Position numbers and translations under genes: made by a program
The notes under the pieces: model-generated
Told to the model about the DNA's origin: nothing
The model's input: only the letters and a program-made list of their open reading frames with translations
Database searches by the model: none
In this document: piece by piece, positions 35,664-48,318 of the stretch
How positions within the stretch are numbered: position 1 is the first letter of the stretch
How the letters are laid out: each line of letters opens with the position of its first letter
Assembly (NCBI GenBank): GCA_003255025.1
Contig: QANY01000261.1
Coordinates: 1,909,299-1,973,298 of the forward strand
DNA: 64,000 nt
Reading direction: 5' to 3'
Origin: Datisca glomerata
Taxonomy: Eukaryota; Streptophyta; Magnoliopsida; Cucurbitales; Datiscaceae

Positions 35664-36346
35664 GGTGACTCGAATCTTCTCTTCACTCTTTGACAAGGCA
35701 ACTGATCAAGAGAATAGTACAACTTTCAGAATTTTCTCTTTAGAAATGCGACATCACAAAATATAACTAATAAATTTTTTACCAACAATATTAACTCTAT
35801 ACCTTGGCTTGTGATGATTTTATCCCAATTTCATCAAGTTGCTTTGTAACTTTAAAGGTTACGTTTAGATCTTGAAAAATATGAAAGAATACAAAAGAGA
35901 ACAACATAGTGAAAACAAAATATAACTACATAAGAATGGAATTTATTAGTTTATCAATACACTTACCATTTCTTCTCATTCTTTCTACGTTTCCTTCTTA
36001 AGTTTGAAGATCAAAATTAACATACTTTAATAGATGTTTAAAAGCAAGGGTAAAAATACCAAAATTCTCTCTAATTTATCTTAATTACAATAGACATACC
36101 CTGTAACTTATTTTTATAAATAAATAAGTCTAATTATTATAAGAAATTAATTAATAATGACATGCATTTATTATTTATAATGGTCAAATTTCTATTAGCA
36201 TATAATATACTTTGAATAACTTAGTAATTGAAGATATTAAAAAAATACAAATTTAGAGTATTTTGAGAAACAATATTTTTAAGTAAAATAAAACTAAATA
36301 GAATGTCCATGTAACTAAGTTAAACTAGGTTAAATGTTGAATATTT
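35664..36346. other. AT-rich intergenic sequence
   Basis: No gene or repeat recognised between the 3' LTR and the palindrome at 36347. Confidence 0.45.
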
Positions 36347-36421
36347 ATCTAATGGGAAGCTCTCCAATGCCGGGAAAATTTTTCCCGGCATTGATGCTGG
36401 GAGTCTTCCTAGCCATTAGAT
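36347..36421. repeat. Nested palindrome (75 bp), possible transposon terminus or foldback
   Basis: Outer arms ATCTAATGG (36347-36355) and CCATTAGAT (36413-36421) enclose a perfect 13+1+13 palindrome at 36366-36392 (AATGCCGGGAAAA - T - TTTTCCCGGCATT). It could form a strong hairpin or cruciform. It lies at the left margin of the Ulp1/FRS/PMD block and may mark its end. Confidence 0.7.
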
Positions 36422-39400
36422 CAGGCAAGGAGCCTCCCAGTTGTTAGATCAAAAAATGAAACTTGACCTGTTGAACATGTTATAGGTCTTCAAAAGCTTA
36501 CGAAGGAAGCTTTCTTCTTCCTCCAAGTTTCACATTTTTCATTCGACATTTTGCCTCTGAGCTTCACATTTTTCCTCCGAACTTCACAGTCTAGGGCACG
36601 CGATTTTCACCCCCGATCTTCAGCTCTCTCTTCAGGCAAACTTTAGGCACTCTCTTCATCGTCTAGACTTTCCTTGTCCTCGTCGTCCTCGTCTCTCTCT
36701 CTCTCTCTCCCCCTCTGCGTCCGTCGCCGATGCTCTCATGGTAATATTATCTAATCTCTCAGTCTCTCTCTCTCTCTCATTTTCTCTATCGATGTCTAGT
36801 CTCCTGGACTGTTCATTCTCTCATTTTCTTCGCTATTCTAGAGTGCTCTCTCTCTCTCATTTTTCTCCATTTAGTCTGCTTTCATTTAAGCTTTGTTTAG
36901 ATTTAGGTATGTTTAGATTTAGGGTTTGATATAGGCTCTATTTAGATTTTGGCTCTGTTTAATTTAGGCTCTGTTAGATTTAGGGTTTGATTTATGGCTT
37001 GATGTTTAATCTAGGATTTGTTTAGATTTAGGGTTTGATTTAGGAATCTTTCATTGTCCTCTGTTTATATTTGATTAAGGTTTGATTTAGGTTTGATTTA
37101 GTCTATGTCTATTTAATTATTGATTTATGGTTTGTTGGAGAGAAAATAAGACTCGCAGAGGAAGTAGTTGGGTTGTAGGTTATTGCATGAGTCAGGTTGG
37201 AGAATAAGTCTGGTAGGGAAGAAGATGAAATGTCATGCGCCTTCACAAGCATGTGTCTTCATAATAAATGGAGAATGACTTGATTATATAAAATTTATAA
37301 AACCTATTTTTCTTTTCAAAAAAATAATACCGAGTTGAGAATGACTCCATGAAATCCGCTTTAAATTTATGAACACTAACCAATTTGTAAATATGTCTTT
37401 AATATATTCTAGAAATGTACATTAACCTGCGAGGCTAGAGAATAGTTCTTTTTTTATTTACCAAAACCACAAATGTACAATTTATGATAAATCATTGTCA
37501 GATTTTTGTCTCTCTTTGTTACTAGCTGATACTTTAATTTAGAAGTTTTTCTGATCAGACAAAAAAGAACAAATATAAATGTCCTTTGGCCTTTATTTTT
37601 CACCTTCTGCACTAAAATTCAATGGTTCCATAATATATGTATGTTGCTCATTCCCTGTATGTAAATTTCCAACAAAGTTGCTCTAATCTTTACATCTAAA
37701 TGTGCTGATATTGTGATCTTTGAAGTTCGAAGAGTGCAGAATCTTAAAAGATAGTCTTCTTCTACAAACTGATTATATTTATTACTTGGGCTTTGGTTTC
37801 TTTATAAAAAATATACTAAAAACTGTTTTATCACCTTTAAACTGTGAACTTTATTTATAGAGAGTGCTTTCAAGTTGAGAAAAAGGAAATAGAGCTTATA
37901 TGACATTGGTCTAGTTTATGTTCATGTTTTCGTATTTGCCTATTTTCCACTGCTATTTTTGTTTCACTTGATTTATTTTGGTGGAATTATATGTTTTCTC
38001 ATTAAGCATGATAGAAGAAATAAGAAATTAGTCATTTCTTTTCAAAAGTTTCAATTATACTATTTTACTATTAAATATATTCTTGTGGGAGAAAGATAGG
38101 CCAGTTTATTATCTCCCTTTCTATGCATTTTCATATTCTTGGGACGTTCTACTGTGGGTGTTGCTTACCAAACATTATTTTGTCTATGAGTTCCCCTCTT
38201 CTATGCATTTTTTTTTTAGATTTTCTATATCGTCGCCAAGAATTATAATAGATTTTCATTTCAGGAGTGAAATCCATGTAGAGATTTATATGAATGAGTT
38301 ATTTTAGTTGTTTAGATTAGTTAAGTAAGCCCTTGTGCTCGCTTGAAATCATCAACTATTTCAGTTTATTTAAATTGGTTAAGTAAGCCACAAAAATTTT
38401 GTTTAATTTTTTTGAAAAAGATACATAGGCCATTTAGTTCGAGTAGCCGCAGCTTCACTGAGAGGCCAATTTATATCCTTTTCCCAAGCCTTCGGAATAA
38501 TATAATTGCAAAGGATTTCTTCCTTTCATGTATTCTTCCTTGCCAAATTTAGTGTCCTTAGGAAAAAAAATTTAAAAAATATATTCTTTAAGTGTATGTT
38601 TTTGTCAAATTAAAATTGAAATGCAAGCAACCAATTAGTTTGCAAGAATTATTTCATATAGTCATCATATAATACATTCTATGAGAAAAGATAGAAATCG
38701 TTGTGTCATTACTTTCTTAAACATATAGGCTTAATTAATGTTAATCTACATAGTCTCACATAAACCAATTTGTTAATGCTATTGTAGAATGGATCTCAAA
38801 TGTTCAAGTGTTTATTCTTATTATTCCAATAGAAACAAAAAGTGAGAATATAGTTCGTTATAATTTTATCTGTTGGCTCATAATTTTTTTATAAACAACG
38901 GATATAGTTAACCATCAGTTTGGTATATTATCTGGGTTGCCTTTGTATATTAATGATTTATGCTTTCCAGTGACATTTTTGTGTAAAGCTTATTTACTTC
39001 ATTGTTTATGCTTTGGCAAAAGGACTGTATTATGTTCATGTCTTAATGTTGTAGGCTGCTCTTGAGAAATAAGATTAATATTGTTATAGTTAGAATAGAT
39101 TTACTTGAGAACATAACATTGGCTTGCAGTTGGATTTTCACCCAATTATAAAAGTGTCTCCTTATTTATTTTCAGGTGAAACCTCTTAATTATCGATCAT
39201 CAATAGGAAAGACTTTTTGGCATTGACAAAGTTGGTAGTCATTTACTTCTAGAATTTATGTCTCAATATCATTAGCCTTAATTGGATTTACTTAATTGAA
39301 TGAAACTTGCTATGTTGTAGACTAGTTTCTCATTTTTGCCTTATTCATGTTTCTATATGAAATATGGTAGTTGGAAGGAGATATTACTTGAGGTTGTTTT

Positions 39401-40297
39401 CTTTCATGGAAACTATGTTATTTTAGATGTATGCTTGTTATTAGATGAATACTGTTGTAACTCTTAATTAGACCGGGGCACACCTTCCCCTTCACCTACA
39501 AAAGGATCCGTTATTGGAGTACGGCGCTTTTTATCCTTCAAGAAATAAAATAAAAAGAGAAAGTCCTACTTTAGAGAGAACTACATGATCAACGTCATTG
39601 TTTATATGATTTTAGAGATTTGGACATTTATAGAGTTTTTAACTAGCTTACCTACGTGGTGGAACTTTACTAATATGATTCTTTTAACATAATAAATTGT
39701 GAAAAAACTTGGAGAAGAGCATGTTGCAACTAGATCAAATAAGTTTCTTGCATGCTTTAAATTCTTTACACATCATGTTTATCATCTATTAAGATTGTTG
39801 ATATATGTCACTTCCAATTAATTTGTTATCTCAAATAGTCATTGCATAAAGCTCATAAATAACATAATGGGGGTAGATGTATACAAGAACATAACACTGG
39901 TATGCCATTTTAGCATTCTTACTAAATGATGTCAAATCCATTATAAATAGTATCAGGGATAATATTGATAAGAAGACATTATCATATGGCTAAGTTTTAT
40001 TATACTAACATATATTATAGATGGTTAACACAAATGTCAACGTGAAGAAAGCACAAAAGAGTTTCTTTGTGTACTTGTAAGTAATTAATGAGATCATCAA
40101 TTTAATATTACTTATTTTCATATAAAAGGTTGCAATGTTAATGTGGCTGTTTAAAACTAAAATAGTGTGAAAGAATGTGCTAAAATGAGGGCAGCAGGTG
40201 AAAAGATTAGTGGTCATTAAGTAAGTATGTTTAAACAAACATTACATTATAACATGAAATTGATAAATTTTTATTGTAATTTAAGTGAGTTTCTAAT
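36422..40297 (+). other. Putative 5' leader and long first introns of the Ulp1 gene
   Basis: A CT-rich leader-like block (36480-36740, with ctcgtctctctctctctc) resembles a plant 5' UTR and ends in an ATG followed by a possible donor (catg-gtaata, 36738). The following 3.5 kb is T-rich and intron-like, without a recognised exon. Small islands near 38420-38560 and 39180-39240 could be exons but are not identified. Promoter function is inference. Confidence 0.35.
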
Positions 40298-43200
40298 ATG
40301 CAGACACGAAAAGATCTAGCTTTAAAGTGAAAAAGTATAACGAAGGAAGCCAAACTCAATTATTTGAAGGAAAATGAAATCGATGCCATTGAAAGCGGAG
40401 CGGAAAAACCCGATCCCAGTCATCTGAGAAGGCCCACCATTAAGCGAAAGTTGCTCACACCTTGTACACCCAAGAAATTTGCGGAACTTTTATAAATTTT
40501 GATGAGGGGAATAGGAGAGCGATCGTGGAGATGGGATTCAGAGGGTTATTGGTTATTAAATGCCACAAACTGAAGAGGAACTTTTTATAGCAACTATTAG
40601 GTTGCTTCGAACCAGCCACTTGCACGTTGAATGTCCATGGGTCGACACTCAAAGTCACTGCAAATGATGTGACTTCTATACTAAGCATCTTTGACTATGG
40701 GCAGGAGATCAAATTTGACGAATGAGATAAAAGATATAAAGGGGAAGTGGGTGAACGCCAAAGATGATATTCCGGTGAACGCCTTGTCAAAATTCTCGAT
40801 TGGGGAGTCTGACAGTGACTACTGGAGGCAAGCCTTTGTGCTGTACACTGTCAGAGTTTTGTTATCACCTCGATCAAAACCAATCGTCAGTCATTCATGG
40901 TTGCAAGTAGTGAAGTCACCTGCGACCATCCAACAAAAGAATTGGGCTTCTTCTTGTTTTAACGATTTTGTAGATCGTGTCGCGAGATATCAAAACATCC
41001 ACCACCATAGTATTACCGGATGCTTGTTATTTATACAGGTATATTTACTAATAAGTTCATTTTGATGCAACTGTTTTATCTGGAGAAGTTGGCATGTGCT
41101 GCCAACTATGTTGACTTGAACCAGCCTTCGCCGCTAAGGTGGAACGATAGGGCCATTGTAAAATTGATTTATTTTGTAAAATAAAGGGGAGGAGAAGCTT
41201 GGCCTAAAATCTGTGCGGTAAGCATTTGAGAATATTGCAAATTTGGTTGGTTGATTATTTATTACTAATTCACATATATTTGTATTATGTAGATCGATAC
41301 AACCGCTCAAGCCATTCTGGGCGACCGTGACGTTCTGGAGGACCGCAAGCGTAAGCACGTTCACGAGGACTTGTGTGTAGATCTACCTGAAGAGCAAGCC
41401 GTCGGGTTAGGTGCTTTATGTGCACAAGTGATCGCTCTTCAGGCAGAGTCCAGCTCCATGAGGGTGGATATTTCACAATTAATGGAGGTGTAGAGAAAGA
41501 TGATGACTGTCCAAGAGAACATGTGCACAACTTTGGCGAGTCTTTTGGAACTGGACACTGGTAAGTCTCGAGCCCAACATGATGAGCCACGCGTCACCCC
41601 GACTCAAGGTAAAGAACAAGAAGGTTTTGATGAGGATATGAGTCCCTCCCGTGAAGTAGAGCTATTGGTCTCTTCATCACCTTTATATAAAGGTGATAAT
41701 GATAAAAGGTGCATCCAGCTGGAGGCTTCCAACAATGCATTCACTGACCTGCTATTGGTCAGGAAACCATCTATGACTTGAACAACTATAGGACGTCGAA
41801 ATATAATATTATGTTTATTCATATTTCATGCTTTATATATATAACATGTGTAATCTAACACCTTACTTGGGGCTGTGTTCTAGTAGGGAAAACAAGTCTT
41901 GTCCAAGTCTACTGATGGCCAATTCCTGATGAAGTTGCGCAGCACTCGGGAGAGGAGAAATGGTCATCTACTAAGTTCACCCTATTTGAAGGGTAAACCA
42001 ATCACTAAACGTAACAAGAAGGTATTTAAAGTTGGTCTGTCCACATTGCAGGACCCACTAGAAGGGAAAGATGAGCGTTTAGTGGAGTATATTTTTTAGA
42101 AAAGATTAGAGGATAGGTAGTAGCCACACTAATCTAACAAAATTTGAAACATCATCACAACTAATTTTGATTAAGTTTGTCTTTTTAATGTCTTTTGCAG
42201 TGAAATTCCTGTTAGACATTCTGGCCTCCATACTAAACAGAGAGACCTAAATACTCTTGGTCTAGAAAATTGGCTTGGCTAGGACCTTATAGACTTGTTT
42301 GTCAGCATTTTGACCTTGAAGGCTTGTCGTTCGTCGATGAGCAACCGATTATGATTTCTTCCCACATTTTTTGTTGTGAGTATCTATTACTCAGCATCAT
42401 CCTTATTTTAGGTTTGTATGTACGTTGTGTATCATATTTTTGTTATGCCACTACAGAGTCAATGTGTTTCAAAATTAGTAGAGCTTCCTAATTTTGCAAG
42501 GAAGCACAAAATCGTGGATTGATACGCACCAACGCTTGAGCTAGAAACTACGGTAACCAAATTTAATGTAGGTAAGATATTAAATGTTGACTTAATATGA
42601 TTGTGTAAATGTATTGTGTAATCTAAATCTGTATTCTGGTACACGATGGACGAGATCATTGGTTTATGGCCAGGATCTCCATCATGGACGTGGAAGTTAC
42701 TGTATGGGACTCCTTGCCAGATGGCTGAGTTAACACGGGATGGACCGAAAAGGTAAAAAAGATCGTATGTTCTAACCTCTCATCATGACTTGTAATTTGT
42801 CTTATAGCATGTGTGATTTTGACATTGATTACCTTTTTATATTTTGTGAGTGAAATTATAGTAAGAATGTATGGACTTGATATTTGGGCCTAAGCTCATA
42901 GATTTGTTGCCCCCGCCAACCACCTTCTCTTCATTCAAAATTGCAAGACCGCCCTAAGTGGTCACCCAATCAAATGGGTAAGTTCACTGATCGTGAATTT
43001 GATAGGGCTTCCTTCACCCTTTAATGATGCACTTATTATTCCATTTGCAGGAGTGATTGTGGTGTGTGGGTGTTGAGACATATGGATGACATCAGGGCAT
43101 AAATTGTTGTCGACTATCGTTCCCAGGCAATTTGGCAGATATTGTTTACATTTTGTTAATCTTGAGAGCTTTGTTTTTTGTCTGTTATAGTTTCAAGTTC

Positions 43201-43867
43201 TTTTAGTTCTATAATTGGAAATTTTTTGATTGTTTTGAATTTTCTCATTTGTGGTTGTCATTATTGGTTATTTGTTAGGGTTCCTTTAGTTATTTAATTG
43301 AGATTTTTCTGATTTTTCTGGACTTGCTCATTTTTGGCTGTTAGGATTGAATTTGTTGAGATGTTTGGTGAATATTCAAGCCTTAGAGCATCATGTTTTC
43401 AGTTTTGTTTTAGTTGGGAATTTTTAGTTCTAAAATTGAGATTTTTCTGATTGTTGTGGATTTTCTCATTTGTGGTTGTTATTATTGAATTTGTTGAGGT
43501 GTATGATAGTTTAGTGAATGTTACAGCTATGTTTTTTGTTTGATTTTAGTTTGGAGTTAGCCTCCTTTTAGTTATGTAATTGAGAATTTTCTGATTGTTC
43601 TGGAGTTAATGGTTTATTCCTGTCGATGTTGAATATGTTGAGGTGAATGATAGTTTCTTGAATACTGGGTATATTTTTACAGGAGTATAAATCTCTCGAT
43701 CTTCGGTGTAACATTTTGTTGAAGATCGTCAACCATCCTTGGAACATCTCATATGATATGTTACATGATAGCGTCGATCAATTTTATAATACGAACTCAT
43801 CTATCTTGGAGACCTCGGCTATCACTAAAGATGAGTCCTACTTTAAAAGATTGTCAACCATCCTTGG
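40092..43867 (+). repeat. 3.8-kb tandem duplication, unit 1
   Basis: Starts atcatcaatttaatattact; unit 2 starts at 43868 with atcattaatttaatattact. The two units are alignable throughout, exons and introns, to about 47690. The junction carries an extra copy of gattgtcaaccatccttgga, whose source lies at 43724-43746 in unit 1, so the joint contains templated filler DNA. Confidence 0.9.
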
Positions 43868-43883
43868 AGCATCATTAATTTAA
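40298..43883 (+). pseudogene. Ulp1-like SUMO protease family (C48), copy 1
   Basis: Multi-exon. Exon A (40298-41040) has TRKDLALK, RKLLTPCTPKKFAE, VNALSKFSIGE, RVLLSPRSKPIVSHSWLQ; this is the N-terminal region associated with transposon Ulp1 proteins. Exon B (about 41075-41218) reads LEKLACAANYVDLNQPSPL and GGEAWPKICA. Exon C (41293-41612) is helical, with LGALCAQVIALQAES. The protease part spans 41883-43120: RERRNGHLLSSPYLKGKP, HDGRDHWFMARISI with the catalytic-position His, VTVWDSLPDG with the catalytic-position Asp, and SDCGVWVLRHMDD with the nucleophile Cys at about 43055. All three active-site positions are retained in this copy. Stops in the N-terminal exon (for instance ALK-stop-KS, near 40328) and after the WDSL motif break the reading frame. 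The last exon (43682-43883) ends early at the duplication junction. Known Ulp1 proteases process or remove SUMO; transposon-borne versions occur in KAONASHI-type Mutator elements. Confidence 0.75.
43160..43660 (+). repeat. Intronic minisatellite of about 150-bp units
   Basis: In the last intron of Ulp1 copy 1, the words agttatgtaattgaga, ttttctgattgttctgga, tttctcatttgtggttgt and gaatttgttgaggtgt recur about four times. The corresponding intron of copy 2 (47010-47480) has the same array, so it predates the 3.8-kb duplication. Confidence 0.7.
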
Positions 43884-46800
43884 TATTACTTAATTTCATA
43901 TAAAGGGTTGCAATGTTAATGTGGTTGTTTAAAACTAAAACAGTGCAAAAGAATGTGCTAAAATGAGGCGGCAGGTGAAAATATTAGTGGTCATGAAGTA
44001 AATATGTTTAAACAAACGTTACATTATAACATGAAATTGATAAATTTTGATTGTAATTTAAGTGACTTTCTGATATGCAGACACGAAAAGATCTAGCTTT
44101 AAAGTGGAAAAGTATGACGAAAAAAGCCAAACTCAATTATTTGAAGGAAAATGAAACCCATGCCATTGAAAGTCGAGCGGAACAACCCGGTCCTAGTCAT
44201 ATGAGTAGGACTTCCTTTAAACGGAAGTTGCTCACATGCTGTACACCCGAGAAATTTGAGGATCTTGTTGCAAATTTCAATGAGGGGAAGAGGAGAACGG
44301 TCATGGGGATGGGATTCGAAGAGTTGTTGGATATTAACTGCCACAGGCCAAAGAGGAACTTCTTATAGCAACTATTAGGTTGCTTCGATCTAGCCACCTG
44401 GATGTTAAATGTCCATGGGTCGACACTGAAAGTCACCGTAAATGATGTGACTTCTATACTGGGAATCTTTGCCGGTGGGCATGAGATCAAATTTGATGGT
44501 GATGTGAATGAGATAAAAGATCTAAATGCCAAGTGGGTGAATGCCAAAGGTGATATTCCGGTGAACACCTTATCAAAATTCTTGATTGGGGAGTCTAACA
44601 GTGACTACTAGAGGCAAGCCCTTGTGTTGTACACTTTCAGAGTTTTGTTATCTCCTCGATCAAAACCAATCATCAATCATTCATGGTTCCACGTTGTGAA
44701 GTCACCCGCGACCATCCAACAGAAGAACTGGACGTCTGCTTGTTTTAAAGATTTTGTGGATGGTGTCGCGAGGTATCAAAACAACCACCACCATAGCATT
44801 ACCAGATGCTTGTTATTTATATAGGTAATATATCTAGTGTACATTGGTTTTACTTTCGCATATAACATATGTATATTTACTAATAAGTTCATTTCGATAC
44901 ATCTATTTTATCTGGAGAAGTTGGCATGTGCTGCCAATTATATTGACTTGAACCAGCCTTCACCGCTAATATGGAACTACAGGGTCGTTACAAAAATGAT
45001 TTATTTTGTAAAATCAAGGGGAGGAGAAGCTTGGCCTAAAATCTGTGCGGTAAGCGTTTGAGAATATTTCAAATTTGGTTGGTTATATTACCATTGATTA
45101 TTTATTACTAATTCACATATATTTGTATTATGTAGATCGATACAATCGCGCAAGTCATTCTGGGAGACCGCGAGCGTAAGCACATTCGTGAGGAAGTGTG
45201 TGCAGATCTACTTGAAGAGTAAGCCATCGGGTCAGGTGCTTTAAGTGCACAAATGATCGCTCTTCAGGCGGAGTCCAACTCCATGAGGGCGGATATTTCA
45301 CAATTAATGGAGGTGTTGAGAAAGATGATAGTTGTCCAAGAGAATATGTGCACAATATTGGCGAGTCTTTTGGAATGCGACACTGGTAAGTCTCGAGCCC
45401 AATACGATGAGCCACGCGTCACCCCGACTCAAGGTAAATAACAATGAGGTTTTACTGAGGATATGAGGCCCTCCCGTGAAGAAGAGCTACCGATCTCTTC
45501 ATAACCCTTATATAAAGGTGATAATAATAAAAGGTGCATCCAGCTGGATGCTTCCGACAATACATTCGCTGACCTGCTATTGGTCATGAAACTATCTGTC
45601 ACTGGAACACCTAAAGGACGTCAAAATATATTATTCTGTTTATTCATATTTCATATTTACTATATATATATATATAACATGTATAATCTAACTATTAATC
45701 TAACACCTTACTTGGGACTGTGTTTTGGTATGGCAAACAAGTCTTGTCCAAGTCTACCGAAGGCCAATTCCCGGTGAAGTTGCGCAACACTTGGGAGAGG
45801 AGAGATGGTCCTCTACTAAGTTCACCATATTTGAAGGGTAAACCAATCACTAAATTTTACAAATAGGTATTTAAAGGGGGTCTGTACACGTTGCAGGACC
45901 CATTAGAAGTGAAAGATGAGCGTTTAGTGGAGAATATTTTTGAGAAAAGATTAGAGGATGGGTAGTAGTTACACTAATCTAACAAAATTTGACACACCAT
46001 CATGGCCAAATTTTGATTAAGTTTATATTTTATTTGTCTTTTGCAGTGAGATTCTCGTTAGACATTCTGGCCTCATGTTAAATGGAGAGACCTAAAGACT
46101 CTCGATCCAAAAAATTGGCTTGGCTTCAACCTTATAGACTTGTTTGTCAGCATTTTGACCTTGGAGGCCCGTCATACGTTGATGAGCAACAGATTCTAGT
46201 TTCTTCCCACGCTTTTTGTTGTGAGTATCTACTACTCAGTATCATCCTTATTTTAGGTTTGTATGCAGGTTGTGTATCATGTTTTTATTGTGCCACTGCA
46301 GAGTCAATGTGTTTCAAAATTAGTAGAGCTTTCTAATTTTGTAAGGAAACACAAGATCGTAGATAGATATGCGCCAACGCTTGATCTAGAAACAACGGTA
46401 AACAAATTTAATGTAGTTAATATATTAATGTAGTTAAGATATTGTGTAATCTAGATCTGTAGTCCGGTACACGATGGTCGAGATCATTGATTTATGGCCA
46501 AGATCTCCATTATAGACGAGGAAGTCACTATATGGGACACATTGCCAGATGGCCGACTTAAAGCGAGACATACTGAAAATGTTAAAAATATTGTAATTCT
46601 AACCACTCATCATGACTTGTAATTTGTCTTATAGCAAGTGTGATTTTAACATTGATTACATTTTTATATTTTGTGAATGAAATTATAGTTAGAAGGTATG
46701 GACTTGATATTTGGGCCTAAGCTCATTGATTTGTTGCCCCCGCCAACAACCTTCTCTTCATTTAAAATTGCAAGGTCGCCCCAAGGGCTCACCCAATAAA

Positions 46801-47702
46801 ATGAGTAAGTTTACTGATCGCAAATTTGATTGGGCTTCCTTGACCCTTTAATGATGCACTTATTATTCCGTTTGCAGGAGTGATTGTGGCGTGTGGGTGT
46901 TGAGATGTATGGATGACATCATAGAAGGAATTGTTATCGACCATCATTCCCAGGTGATTTGTCAGATATTATTTACATTTTGTTAATCTTGAGAGCTTTG
47001 TTTCTTGTTTGTTATAGTTTCAGGTTCTTTTAGTTCTATAATTGGGAATTTTTTAATTGTTTTGGATGTGCTAATTGTAGTTGTCATTACTGGTTATTTG
47101 GGTTCCATTAGCTATGTAATTGAGATTTTTCTGATTCTTTTGGACTTGCTCATTTCTAGCTGTTAGTATTGAATTTGTTGAGGTGTTTGGTGAATATTTA
47201 AGCCTTAGAGCATCCTGTTTTCTGTTTTATTTTAGTTGGGAACTATTAGTTATGTAATTGAGATTTTTTTATTATTGTGGATTTTCTCATTTGTGGTTGT
47301 TATTATTGAATTTGTTAAGGTGTGATAGTTTGGTGAATGTTACAGCTCTGTTTTTTGCTTTGTTTTAGTTTGGAGTTAGGCTTTTTTTAGTTATGTAATT
47401 GGAAATTTTCTTATTGTTCTGGAGTTAATCGTTCATGGATGTCGATGTTGAATACGTTGAGGTGTATGATATTTTGTTGAATATTTGAAATATTTTTACA
47501 GGAGTATAAATCTCACGATCTTCGGTGTAACATTTTGTTGAAGATCATCAACCATCCTTGGAACATCTCGTATGATAGGTTACATAATAGCATTGGTCGA
47601 TTTTATAATTTGAATTTATCTGTCTCGGAGATCCGGCTACCACTAAAGACGAGTCCTACTTTAGAACAAATGCTTGAGAAGAGGAAAAAAATGAAGAGAT
47701 AG
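43868..47702 (+). repeat. 3.8-kb tandem duplication, unit 2
   Basis: Second unit of the duplication starting at 40092. It extends further at its 3' end than unit 1, carrying the complete last exon to the stop at 47700-47702. Confidence 0.9.
44075..47702 (+). pseudogene. Ulp1-like SUMO protease family (C48), copy 2
   Basis: Starts MQTRKDLALKWKS and continues KRKLLTCCTPEKFEDL, MGMGFEELLDINC, then a TAG, QLLGCFD, TLKVTVNDVTSILGI, VNTLSKFLIGE, a TAG in place of Trp, and RVLLSPRSKPIINHSW. Exon B (about 44908-45051) reads LEKLACAANYIDLNQPSPL and exon C (45137-45435) LSAQMIALQAES. The protease part (45740-46950) keeps HDGRDH but the next codon, Trp in copy 1, is TGA; VTIWDTLPDG and SDCGVWVLRCMDD (Cys at about 46893) are intact. 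The last exon (47502-47702) ends EQMLEKRKKMKR and TAG. The two copies carry different disabling changes in most exons, so each decayed after duplication, although the N-terminal exon of copy 2 is better preserved. ATG at 44075 coincides with a possible splice acceptor (atgcag), so whether it is the true start is open. Confidence 0.75.
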
Positions 47703-47720
47703 ATAATATTGTATTACATT

Positions 47721-47976
47721 ATTGTGTCCTATTTTTTTATGTTCTTGTTCAAACACTCACCCATTTTCCATTTCTGAGAAATTCGGCGAGCTTGAGGGTA
47801 TTAAAGAAGACAATAGCGATGGTACAATAAATTCCAAAAAAGGATATCTTCGTACGCTTCAAAATTAATTGCCCTGTCGTTATTGTCTTCTTCAATAACA
47901 TCTAGCTCATCAAATTTTTCAAAAATGGCAAATGAGCGAGTGTTTGAACAAGAACATCAAAATATAGGACACAATA
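47721..47976. repeat. Imperfect inverted repeat, arms about 100 bp, between convergent genes
   Basis: Arm 1 (47721-47820) begins attgtgtcctatttttttat and arm 2 (47876-47976, minus strand) begins tattgtgtcctatattttga; both continue tgttcttgttcaaacactc and end aaagaagacaata / gaagaagacaata. Arms are about 75-80 percent similar with a spacer of about 55 bp. The repeat lies between the stop codons of the plus-strand Ulp1 gene (47702) and the minus-strand transposase gene (48319), so read-through RNA from either side would fold into a long hairpin. Confidence 0.85.
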
Positions 47977-48318
47977 AATAGGTATGTCTTGGCTGAGCAT
48001 CCCTCTAAGTAGACATTATTGTCTCATATTTTGTATATGATTATTGTGTAAGAAGATAAATAAATATTTTTAAGTTATTATGTATAAGGATGATAAACAG
48101 ATTTTGTATATTATTGTGATAACTATAAATAAAAGGGATTTTTTTAAGTTATCGTGTACAGTGATGATAAATAGATGTCGCGGAATTATTTTATACAGTT
48201 ATAAAATAAAAGATTTTGCAGAATTATTGTGTATTGTTATAAATAAACAGGTTTATAAATATTTATGCATTAACATTCTCAAAAAACTATGAAAGCAAGT
48301 TAATACCAAAATGTACGT
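47977..48318. other. AT-rich 3' flank with short degenerate repeats
   Basis: Degenerate repeats of the form attgtgta...gataaataga and ttttaagttat occur several times. Probably 3' untranslated sequence of the transposase gene on the minus strand. Confidence 0.4.
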
